A stretch of 7,872 bases of DNA from Synergistaceae bacterium (lineage in GTDB: Bacteria; Synergistota; Synergistia; Synergistales; Synergistaceae), in the NCBI GenBank assembly GCA_028702015.1, contig JAQVPO010000058.1, positions 1 to 7,872 of the forward strand, read 5' to 3'. The notes beneath the pieces were generated by a model. That model was not told where the DNA came from. It ran no database searches and saw only the letters and a program-made list of their open reading frames with translations. Below are positions 1-5,811 of this stretch, piece by piece. Within the stretch, counting starts at the first letter, position 1; each line of letters starts with the position of its first letter. A program made the translations under genes and the position numbers.

Positions 1-1
1 G

Positions 2-151
2 GACGTAGACTTTACAATGCGTGAAATGGCTATAATAGAATCCTCTTTCATTGATATTTTGAGGTCTACATACCATTCACGCGAAGTAAAAGATATCTCC
101 GAAACCATAAGGGCCGCTGCAGAAAAAAAAGGACAGCTGAGCTCCAGATGA
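2..151 (+). CDS. pgpH: C-terminal end of a PgpH-type HD-domain c-di-AMP phosphodiesterase (5' truncated)
   Basis: Only the last 49 codons are inside the window, and the gene enters from the left edge. The visible tail reads DFTMREMAIIESSFIDILRS followed by TYHSR. This resembles the end of the 7TM-HD (YqfF/PgpH) family, where a segment like DLTLRDL...IAESF...L.G.FHSR closes the HD domain. Known members are membrane-anchored and hydrolyse cyclic di-AMP with a cytoplasmic metal-dependent HD domain. None of the catalytic HD residues or the membrane helices can be seen here, so the activity is inferred. After the HSR motif there is a charged tail of about 22 residues rich in Lys, Glu and Ala. The TGA stop overlaps the ybeY start (ATGA, 148-151), which suggests translational coupling. 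Its place just before ybeY is the usual place of pgpH and supports the call. Another HD-domain protein is possible but less likely. Confidence 0.72.
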   Translation, partial: DVDFTMREMAIIESSFIDILRSTYHSREVKDISETIRAAAEKKGQLSSR

Positions 152-666
152 TTATCAATATAATCGTTGATGGAGAAAAACTTATATCAGACAGGATACA
201 GACTGATATTGCGGATTTTCTGAAAAAGACAGAAGCTCTTTATTTATCGGTCCTTCAAGATGAGGAGTCTTTTTCTCAGGTGCGCAACACAGTGGAAGTT
301 TCTTTGTCTTTTGTCGAAGCTGGCAGGATCAGGGAACTTAACCAGAGCTACAGAGATATTGATTTGCCTACAGATGTATTATCCTTTCCTTTGTGGGAGG
401 AAGATTCAAAATTCGCTCCTCCTGAAGGCTGGGAATGTCTGCCGCTTGGCGATATCGTAATATGTCCTGATAAGACATCAGATAACGCAGCAGAAAACAA
501 CAAAAGCTTTGAGGAAGAACTTGTACTGCTAATGTCACACGGCCTGCTGCATTTGATCGGTTATGATCATTACGATGACGATACTAAGCATATAATGTGG
601 ATAAAACAGGAAGAAATGGTCGAACAGTTTTTCAGAGAGGAAGGTACCGGATATGACAGATCCTGA
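148..666 (+). CDS. ybeY: Endoribonuclease YbeY (16S rRNA 3'-end maturation)
   Basis: This is a 172-residue protein of the UPF0054/YbeY family, slightly longer than the usual 150-165. The signature three-histidine metal site is intact: His131, His135 and His141 in HGLLHLIGYDH, spaced H-x3-H-x5-H. Upstream lies the family hallmark YRDIDLPTDVLSFP (about residues 68-81), which carries the conserved Arg of the active-site region. YbeY is a cytosolic zinc-dependent RNase that takes part in 16S rRNA 3'-end processing and 70S quality control, and it partners functionally with Era, encoded two genes downstream. The ATG at 148 gives an N-terminus typical of the family (MIINIIVDGE) and overlaps the pgpH stop by 4 bases. 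The nearest purine-rich stretch (AAAAAAAAGGA, ending at 132) is rather far upstream, so initiation may depend on ribosomes finishing pgpH. The gene overlaps cdd by 14 bases. Confidence 0.96.
   Translation: MIINIIVDGEKLISDRIQTDIADFLKKTEALYLSVLQDEESFSQVRNTVEVSLSFVEAGRIRELNQSYRDIDLPTDVLSFPLWEEDSKFAPPEGWECLPLGDIVICPDKTSDNAAENNKSFEEELVLLMSHGLLHLIGYDHYDDDTKHIMWIKQEEMVEQFFREEGTGYDRS
636..644 (+). promoter_or_regulatory. Ribosome binding site of cdd inside the ybeY 3' end
   Basis: AGAGGAAGG ends 8 bases before the ATG at 653 and lies within the last codons of ybeY. It supports that ATG as the cdd start even though it makes the two genes overlap by 14 bases. Confidence 0.7.
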
Positions 667-1087
667 AGAAAGATGTTTTGATCCAGAGGCCCTTTTGATC
701 GAAGCAAAAAAGGCAGGAGCAAATGCGTATGTGCCTTACTCATCTTTTCCTGTCGGTGCTGCTATACTCTTTGATGACGGAAGTGTTGTATCCGGATGCA
801 ACGTTGAAAATGGCAGTTATGGTCTCTCGATCTGTGCTGAAAGAAATGCTATGGCTGCCGCAGTAAATGAAGGTCACCTTAAACCTGTGGCGATAGCTGT
901 TGTCGGCGGCAGGCAAGGGGAGATATGTCCTCCCTGCGGAGCCTGCAGACAATTTCTTTCTGAATTTAACAGCAATTTATCAATAGTTCTTGAAGATAAA
1001 GGAAAACCGATTGTATACAGTCTGAGAGAGTTGCTTCCGCTCCAGTTCAAGTTCTCAGGGAAAGGAGAGACTAAAAATGGAAGATAA
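653..1087 (+). CDS. cdd: Cytidine deaminase
   Basis: This 144-residue protein is a homotetramer-type (short) cytidine deaminase. It hydrolyses cytidine and deoxycytidine to uridine and deoxyuridine in cytosolic pyrimidine salvage. The zinc site is complete: Cys61 with the proton-shuttle Glu63 in the CAERNA motif, and Cys95 and Cys98 in PPCGACRQ. The substrate-binding motif CNVENGSYG (49-57) holds the Asn50 and Glu52 expected to contact the ribose, and PYSSFPVGAA (28-37) is the usual early motif. The chain is about 10 residues longer than many homologues, owing to an acidic N-terminal lead of about 12 residues and a short basic tail (GKGETKNGR). The start is supported by a well-placed AGAGGAAGG. 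Its end overlaps era by 11 bases. In many Firmicutes dgkA lies between ybeY and cdd; here there is no room for it. Confidence 0.96.
   Translation: MTDPEERCFDPEALLIEAKKAGANAYVPYSSFPVGAAILFDDGSVVSGCNVENGSYGLSICAERNAMAAAVNEGHLKPVAIAVVGGRQGEICPPCGACRQFLSEFNSNLSIVLEDKGKPIVYSLRELLPLQFKFSGKGETKNGR
1062..1069 (+). promoter_or_regulatory. Strong Shine-Dalgarno of era
   Basis: AAGGAGAG ends 7 bases before the era ATG at 1077 and lies within the last cdd codons. It fixes the era start at 1077 and lets era load ribosomes independently despite the 11-base overlap. Confidence 0.8.
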
Positions 1088-2012
1088 TCTGACACACGAA
1101 GCAGACCATGAGTACAGGTGCGGCTTTGTTGCGCTTCTTGGACGTCCGAACGTTGGAAAGTCATCAATAATCAACACGCTGCTTAAGGAAAAAGTAGCAG
1201 CTGTATCATCCAAGCCCCAGACCACCAGGAATGCTATACGCTGCATAATGACGACAGAAAAGGAACAGATCATATTTGTTGATACTCCGGGAATACATAA
1301 ACCTAAACACGTTCTTGGTGATTTTATGGTCAAGGAGGCTGCCAAAGCACTTGCGCAGGTCGACCTTGTCTGCTTTGTTGTTGAAGCAGGCGATCGTACG
1401 ATCGGAGAAAAAGAAGAGCTTATAATAGAATATCTTTCAAACTGCAGTGTTCCGATTGTCCTGGCCGTAAATAAGGTTGACAAGCTGGCAGACAGGGAAG
1501 CTTTCTGGAAAACAGTTGAACTATATGAGACGAGGATATCTCCTGCAGCTGTAGTACCGATCTCTGCTAAAAAGGGAATAAACATGGATATATTTATAGA
1601 AACTCTGAGCGAAATGCTTCCGATGCAGCCTCCGATATATCCTGCGGACATGCTTATGGATGCTACAGAACGTTTTTTGGCTGCGGAGGTCATAAGGGAA
1701 AAGATATTAAATTTTACAGACCAGGAAGTTCCGCATGGGACTGCAGTTGTTGTTGAAGAATTTAAAAGTCCAGAAGAGTATCCTGAGCTCAAAACATGTG
1801 AAATAAGGGCAACTATAGTAGTTGATCGTGAGGGCCAGAAAGCGATAATAATCGGAAGAGCCGGCACAAAGCTTAAAACGATAGGAATGGCTGCACGGAA
1901 AGATCTTGAAGAGAAATTTGGTTATCCGATATATCTTCAGCTTTGGGTGAAGGTAAAGCCGGGCTGGAGAAAGTCACAGGAAGAACTGCGGCGGCTGGGG
2001 TATAGTTTTTGA
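1077..2012 (+). CDS. era: GTPase Era (30S ribosome assembly)
   Basis: This 311-residue GTPase has the full Era architecture: an N-terminal Ras-like G domain and a C-terminal KH RNA-binding domain. The nucleotide-binding motifs are intact: G1 GRPNVGKS (22-29), the switch-I region with PQTTRNAI (47-54), G3 DTPGIH (69-74), G4 NKVD (132-135) and G5 ISAKKG (162-167). The KH domain is marked by IIGRAGTKLKTIG (about 258-270) and closes with LWVKVKPGWR near the C-terminus, both very characteristic of Era. Known Era proteins bind the 3' end of 16S rRNA around the anti-Shine-Dalgarno sequence, couple 30S maturation to GTP hydrolysis and act at the inner face of the membrane. An N-terminal lead of about 12 residues precedes the G domain, slightly longer than in many homologues. 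The neighbouring ybeY acts on the same rRNA end. The TGA stop overlaps the TTG start of recO. Confidence 0.98.
   Translation: MEDNLTHEADHEYRCGFVALLGRPNVGKSSIINTLLKEKVAAVSSKPQTTRNAIRCIMTTEKEQIIFVDTPGIHKPKHVLGDFMVKEAAKALAQVDLVCFVVEAGDRTIGEKEELIIEYLSNCSVPIVLAVNKVDKLADREAFWKTVELYETRISPAAVVPISAKKGINMDIFIETLSEMLPMQPPIYPADMLMDATERFLAAEVIREKILNFTDQEVPHGTAVVVEEFKSPEEYPELKTCEIRATIVVDREGQKAIIIGRAGTKLKTIGMAARKDLEEKFGYPIYLQLWVKVKPGWRKSQEELRRLGYSF
2009..2012 (+). promoter_or_regulatory. TTGA stop/start overlap setting the recO start
   Basis: The TGA of era (2010-2012) is embedded in TTGA, whose TTG (2009-2011) opens the recO frame. No strong Shine-Dalgarno lies upstream; the best candidate is GGGG at 1997-2000, 8 bases before the start. 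This arrangement favours termination-reinitiation and probably low RecO output. Confidence 0.6.
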
Positions 2013-2734
2013 TATCTTCTTCAGAACTGGAAAAACTTCCGCAGGGATATTATAAAAAAGTCGGAACTGTCTTGCAGAGAAGGGATTCCTCAGGAGAGGG
2101 ACAATCCCTTCTGCTTTTTTTAAGAGATATGGGACCAATGTGGGTCAGCGCACCTTCCTCAAAAACAAAGTGCAGATTTGGCGGTGCGACAGAGCCTCTT
2201 GTATGGTCTGAATTTGATCTCTATCAGAGCCCGGCAAGGCTCTATCTGCAGGGAGCGGAGGTGAAGGAAGATTTTCTCTCTCTTCGTTCTTCAGCAGAAA
2301 AATTGAAAACTGCTTTGACGATGTATAAAAGGCTGTCAAAAATTCTTATGATCGGACATGAATGCAATAATATACTTACATTGCTTTGGTCATCGGTATT
2401 GCTTCTAAAAGAAAACTGCCCGGTTGATATGGTTGAATATAGATTTACATACAGGCTGCTCAAAGAGACTGGTCTGGCCCCATCGCTTCAGTATTGCGTT
2501 AAATGCGGTTCCAAGCTTACTGAAGGTGCGGCGTGGACCAGCGACGGTCTTATCTGCAGGGAATGTTCTGATAAGAATAATAGCGATATTGATGCTGCTG
2601 GACTTAAGTATCTTAAGCTTACAGCTTTTTTGAAGCATGATAAATTTATTGAATGGTCAGGAGCACAGGGAAAATTGGCTTTATATGGTGATGAATTAAA
2701 AAAACTGCTTACTTTTTTTACTGATATGGATTAA
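2009..2734 (+). CDS. recO: DNA repair protein RecO
   Basis: The 241-residue product matches RecO in length and layout. An N-terminal OB-fold region (about 10-85) begins at GYYKKVGTVLQRRD and includes the segment FGGATEPLVWSEFDL. A helical middle region follows, then the typical FTYRLLKETGLAPSL (146-160) leading into a four-cysteine zinc finger (Cys163, Cys166, Cys183, Cys186). RecO works with RecR and RecF to load RecA onto SSB-covered single-stranded DNA and can anneal complementary strands. The start is a TTG overlapping the era stop (TTGA, 2009-2012), preceded by a weak GGGG at 1997-2000. The first in-frame ATG (Met41) would delete the conserved N-terminal strand, so TTG or coupled re-initiation is preferred. 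The sequence is divergent, as is usual for RecO. The position directly after era is its classical location. Confidence 0.92.
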   Translation: MISSSELEKLPQGYYKKVGTVLQRRDSSGEGQSLLLFLRDMGPMWVSAPSSKTKCRFGGATEPLVWSEFDLYQSPARLYLQGAEVKEDFLSLRSSAEKLKTALTMYKRLSKILMIGHECNNILTLLWSSVLLLKENCPVDMVEYRFTYRLLKETGLAPSLQYCVKCGSKLTEGAAWTSDGLICRECSDKNNSDIDAAGLKYLKLTAFLKHDKFIEWSGAQGKLALYGDELKKLLTFFTDMD

Positions 2735-2740
2735 AATTCA

Positions 2741-2766
2741 TCAAATATAGTTTTTGTAATATTTGA
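2741..2766 (+). repeat. AT-rich inverted repeat between recO and glyQ
   Basis: The arms TCAAATAT (2741-2748) and ATATTTGA (2759-2766) are perfect reverse complements separated by a 10-base loop, AGTTTTTGTA. The right arm touches the glyQ Shine-Dalgarno (2765-2772). It lacks the GC-rich stem and trailing T-run of an intrinsic terminator. It could be a protein-binding dyad, a weak translational hairpin or chance in AT-rich DNA. The repeat itself is directly visible; any role is inference. Confidence 0.4.
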
Positions 2767-2772
2767 AGGGGG
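2765..2772 (+). promoter_or_regulatory. Shine-Dalgarno supporting the glyQ GTG start
   Basis: GAAGGGGG ends 9 bases before the GTG at 2782. Together with the conserved N-terminus (MNFQEII) it fixes GTG as the start rather than the in-frame ATG at residue 8. Confidence 0.7.
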
Positions 2773-2781
2773 CAGCAGAGA

Positions 2782-3687
2782 GTGAATTTTCAAGAAATTA
2801 TAATGCGCCTGGAAAGTTTTTGGGCATCACAGGGATGTGTCATCCAGCAGCCGTATGATATAGAAGTCGGAGCTGGTACTATGAATCCGGCTACGACCCT
2901 GAGAGTGCTTGGTCCCGAACCATGGCGCGTGGCTTATGTTGAGCCTTCAAGAAGGCCTACTGACGGCAGGTACGGAGAGAACCCTAACAGGCTGCAGCAT
3001 TATTACCAGTATCAGGTAATAATACAGCCGGCGCCTGAGAACATACAGGAAATGTATCTTGAGAGTCTCAAGGTCCTTGGAATAGATCCGTTGGAGCATG
3101 ACATCAGATTTGTTGAGGATGACTGGGAGAATCCTACTACTGGTGCCTGGGGCCTGGGCTGGGAAGTCTGGCTGGATGGAATGGAAGTAACACAATTCAC
3201 ATATTTCCAGCAGATGGGTTCAATAGATATGGATGTAGTGCCTGCTGAACTTACATACGGCATTGAGCGTATTGCGATGTTCGTGCAGAAAGTCGACAAT
3301 GTCTATGACCTCGAATGGGTTGGAAACGTCAAGTATGGTGATGTTCACCATAAAGGCGAGGTAGAGCATTCGACATACAATTTTGAGATTGCAGACACAG
3401 ATATGCTCTTTCAGCTCTTCAGCATGTATGAAGCTGAGTCAAAAAAGATACTGGAAAGAGGACTTGTGCTTCCTGCTTATGACTATGTGCTTAAATGTTC
3501 ACACTCTTTTAACCTTCTTGATGCAAGAAATGCGATAAGCGTGACTGAACGCACTGGTTACATTGGCAGGGTAAGGACAATCGCAAGCGCCTGCTGCCAG
3601 GCTTACCTTAAGCAGAGAGAAGAAATGGGGCACCCTCTGAAGGGAAAATTTGACCGATATGAAAAAACTGAAGGAGGCGCAAACTAA
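2782..3687 (+). CDS. glyQ: Glycyl-tRNA synthetase alpha subunit
   Basis: This 301-residue protein is the alpha chain of the bacterial alpha2-beta2 glycyl-tRNA synthetase, the class II catalytic subunit that activates glycine with ATP. Sequence identity to the family is evident throughout: [20 protein letters not shown] (17-36), [20 protein letters not shown] (53-72) covering the class II motif 2 region, and the later [20 protein letters not shown] segment. The length is normal. It starts with GTG, and the N-terminus [18 protein letters not shown] aligns with the standard start of the family. The gene overlaps glyS by one base (TAATG), consistent with equal synthesis of the two subunits. It follows a 47-base gap after recO, the first true gap in the cluster, so a separate promoter could lie there or just upstream. 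I see no T-box leader. Confidence 0.99.
   Translation: MNFQEIIMRLESFWASQGCVIQQPYDIEVGAGTMNPATTLRVLGPEPWRVAYVEPSRRPTDGRYGENPNRLQHYYQYQVIIQPAPENIQEMYLESLKVLGIDPLEHDIRFVEDDWENPTTGAWGLGWEVWLDGMEVTQFTYFQQMGSIDMDVVPAELTYGIERIAMFVQKVDNVYDLEWVGNVKYGDVHHKGEVEHSTYNFEIADTDMLFQLFSMYEAESKKILERGLVLPAYDYVLKCSHSFNLLDARNAISVTERTGYIGRVRTIASACCQAYLKQREEMGHPLKGKFDRYEKTEGGAN
3671..3677 (+). promoter_or_regulatory. Shine-Dalgarno of glyS
   Basis: A consensus AAGGAGG lies 9 bases before the glyS ATG at 3687, within the final glyQ codons. It is the best-matching ribosome binding site in the window. Confidence 0.82.
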
Positions 3688-5747
3688 TGTCAGTAAAGGA
3701 CCTTCTTTTTGAAATTGGAACAGAAGAGATACCTGCGCGTTTTATGCCGAAGGCTCTGGCTGACCTTTCTTCATACACGGAAGAAGAGCTTCTGGCTGCA
3801 CACATAGATTATTCTGAGATAAAAGTGGAGTGTACGCCGCGAAGGTTTGTAATAATGGTAAGCGATCTTTCTGACTCACAGAAGGACAGTGTAGAAATAT
3901 CCAAGGGGCCGCTTAAGTCACAGGCTTTTGACCCTGAAGGCAGACCAACAAAAGCTGCAGAGGGATTTGCCCGGAGCAGGGGAGTTGATGTATCCGACCT
4001 TAAGATACAGGAGATCAACGGAGCAGAATATGTCGCTGCTGAAAAAAGGGAGAAGGGGCAGGCTACAGGACTTGTACTGCCGCATATACTGGATAAAATA
4101 CTCAAGAAACTCTCTTTTCAGAAGAGCATGTACTGGGCTGACCCGTCAGTACGTTTTGCCCGCCCAGTGCGGTGGATACTGGCAGTTTATGGTGACTCTC
4201 TTATAGATGTCGAGTTTGGAAGAGTTAAAAGCAGTTTTTACACAAGAGGTCACAGGTTCATGGGTTCGGATTCGATACTGATCAAAGATACTTCCGAATA
4301 CAGGAAAGCTATGAGAGATAATTTTGTCATAACTGATCCTGAAGAGAGAAAAAATATGATACTTAATGGAATAGCAGAAATCGAGAAGAGACTTGGAGCA
4401 AGTGTTGAAGTTGCCCCTGATCTTCTTGAGGAAAACGTCCATCTCAACGAATATCCGGTAGTTTTCTATGGGAGTTTTGATAAGGATTTTCTGGATATAC
4501 CGGAAGAAGTACTTGTTCTCTCAATGGCAAAAAATCAAAGGTATTTCCCTGTAAGGGACGATACCGGCAAACTTATGGCCAATTTTGTGGGAGTAAGCAA
4601 TAATAAAGCAAAAGATATGAACGTGGTCAGGGAGGGTAACGAAAGAGTTTTAAGAGCAAGGCTGTACGATGCAGCATTCTTCTGGAAAGAGGATCAGCAG
4701 AAATCATTGGATGACCTTGCCGATGAACTGAAGTCCGTTACATATCAGGAGCAGCTTGGAACAGTTTATGATAAGGTCCAGAGAACCAAAAAACTTGCAC
4801 TTTGGCTTACTGATGAACTTTCCCTCAATGATTGCAGGAGAACAATTGAAAGGGCTGCAGTGCTGGCAAAAGCAGATCTTGTTACCAGTATGGTCTATGA
4901 ATTTGCTGAGGTTCAGGGAGTAATGGGGCGTGAATATGCGAAAAAAGCCGGAGAACCTGAAGAGGTGGCTGTTGCGCTATATGAACAGTATCTTCCGAGA
5001 TTTGCCGGAGACAGCATTCCCTCAGGACTGGCAGGAGCTATTATCGGCCTTGCAGACAGAGCCGATACACTTGCCGCTATTTATAAGATCGGGTTAGAGC
5101 CGACTTCCTCACAGGATCCGTATGGCCTTCGCAGGGCTGCGAGATGCATAAATGAAATTATCTGGGGACTTCCGCTTGATATCGACCTGTATAAGCTCCT
5201 CGAGAGATCGGCGTCTGCATTTGACATAGGCACGGATATCATGGACAGGATAAAGGCATTTGTACGTCTTCGTCTTCAGGTTCAGCTCAGAGAAAAAGGG
5301 TTCAGACATGAGGTTGTTGAACTGGTCCTTCAGACGATATCAAATCGTCCGCTTCAGGCATACAGGATGGCTGATACGCTTGAAAAAAGAAGCGATGAGG
5401 TGTGGTTCGCTGACCTGATAACTGCAGCGGTAAGAGTGAAGAATCTGCTGAATAAAGCAGGAAGCGCTCCTGATAATATCGAGATCTCAAAACTGGTAGA
5501 GCCATCAGAAAAAGAGCTCTATGAAAAGCTTATGCTCCTTGAAGGAGAAGCCAGGGACTCAGTAGATAAATATGACTGGGAGAAGCTCGCCTCTGTGCTT
5601 GCAGAACTTGCTCCTGTAATTGCAGGTTTTTTCAATGATGTTCTTGTAATGGATGAGGATATCTCTCTTAGGAACAATAGACTTGCACTTCTTAAAAAAT
5701 GTCAGGACTTCTTTCTCCTGGTAGGAGATTTCAGTCTTTTAAAGTAA
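3687..5747 (+). CDS. glyS: Glycyl-tRNA synthetase beta subunit
   Basis: This 686-residue protein has the normal length of the beta chain, which recognises tRNA-Gly and completes the alpha2-beta2 enzyme with GlyQ. It opens with the hallmark LLFEIGTEEIPARFMPKAL (6-24). It then shows the N-terminal tRNA-binding region with GPLKSQAF and GRPTKAAEGFARSRGV, and a SVRFARPVRWI segment. NEYPV (254-258) and VLSMAKNQRYFPVRD follow. The HD-like region contains AKADLVTSMVYEF (394-406). DPYGLRRAA (477-485) precedes the helical C-terminal anticodon-binding (DALR-type) domain, roughly 570-686. In most homologues the segment before DP reads PTGSxDPFALRR; here it is PTSSQDPYGLRR, a mild variation. No frameshift or truncation is seen. 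The start overlaps the glyQ stop by one base behind a strong AAGGAGG. A 64-base gap separates it from ppdK. Confidence 0.98.
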   Translation: MSVKDLLFEIGTEEIPARFMPKALADLSSYTEEELLAAHIDYSEIKVECTPRRFVIMVSDLSDSQKDSVEISKGPLKSQAFDPEGRPTKAAEGFARSRGVDVSDLKIQEINGAEYVAAEKREKGQATGLVLPHILDKILKKLSFQKSMYWADPSVRFARPVRWILAVYGDSLIDVEFGRVKSSFYTRGHRFMGSDSILIKDTSEYRKAMRDNFVITDPEERKNMILNGIAEIEKRLGASVEVAPDLLEENVHLNEYPVVFYGSFDKDFLDIPEEVLVLSMAKNQRYFPVRDDTGKLMANFVGVSNNKAKDMNVVREGNERVLRARLYDAAFFWKEDQQKSLDDLADELKSVTYQEQLGTVYDKVQRTKKLALWLTDELSLNDCRRTIERAAVLAKADLVTSMVYEFAEVQGVMGREYAKKAGEPEEVAVALYEQYLPRFAGDSIPSGLAGAIIGLADRADTLAAIYKIGLEPTSSQDPYGLRRAARCINEIIWGLPLDIDLYKLLERSASAFDIGTDIMDRIKAFVRLRLQVQLREKGFRHEVVELVLQTISNRPLQAYRMADTLEKRSDEVWFADLITAAVRVKNLLNKAGSAPDNIEISKLVEPSEKELYEKLMLLEGEARDSVDKYDWEKLASVLAELAPVIAGFFNDVLVMDEDISLRNNRLALLKKCQDFFLLVGDFSLLK
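5714..5728 (+). repeat. Short perfect hairpin near the 3' end of glyS
   Basis: TCTCCT (5714-5719) and AGGAGA (5723-5728) form a perfect 6-bp inverted repeat around a 3-base loop GGT, within the last glyS codons. It is followed by the T-rich TTTCAGTCTTTT (5729-5740), but not by an uninterrupted T-run. It could act as a weak pause or partial attenuator before ppdK, or be a coincidence of coding sequence. I would not call it a terminator. Confidence 0.25.
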
Positions 5748-5811
5748 TTAGGATGGTATTAGGTAAACAAGTGTATATCTGTAAATTTTTTTGAATTTGG
5801 GAGGTCACGTT
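5748..5811 (+). other. 64-base intergenic gap before ppdK, possible weak promoter
   Basis: This AT-rich spacer is the largest gap in the window. It contains TATATC (5774-5779), which could serve as a -10-like element, but no clear -35 at the proper distance. It also holds two copies of TTAGG (5748-5752 and 5759-5763), a run of seven T (5786-5792) and the ppdK Shine-Dalgarno. I see no riboswitch fold or strong terminator. A separate ppdK transcript starting here is plausible but unproven. Confidence 0.3.
5799..5805 (+). promoter_or_regulatory. Shine-Dalgarno of ppdK
   Basis: GGGAGGT ends 6 bases before the ATG at 5812. It supports that ATG as the start, as does the correct register of the downstream PPDK active-site residues. 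Confidence 0.78.

Noticed and set aside
1055..1867. A 270-codon open frame on the minus strand opposite era
   Set aside because: It lies wholly opposite well-conserved cdd/era coding sequence, is very rich in Ser, Thr and Ala as antisense frames often are, and matches no family I recognise. It is a shadow of era.
2737..2762. Possible sigma-70 promoter before glyQ with TAATAT (2757-2762) as -10
   Set aside because: No acceptable -35 lies 16-18 bases upstream, and the AT-rich gap makes a chance TAATAT likely. Too weak to list as a promoter.
2741..2766. Intrinsic terminator between recO and glyQ
   Set aside because: The stem is entirely A/T apart from one C-G pair, the loop is 10 bases and contains the T-run, and no T-tract follows the right arm. 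It does not have terminator form.
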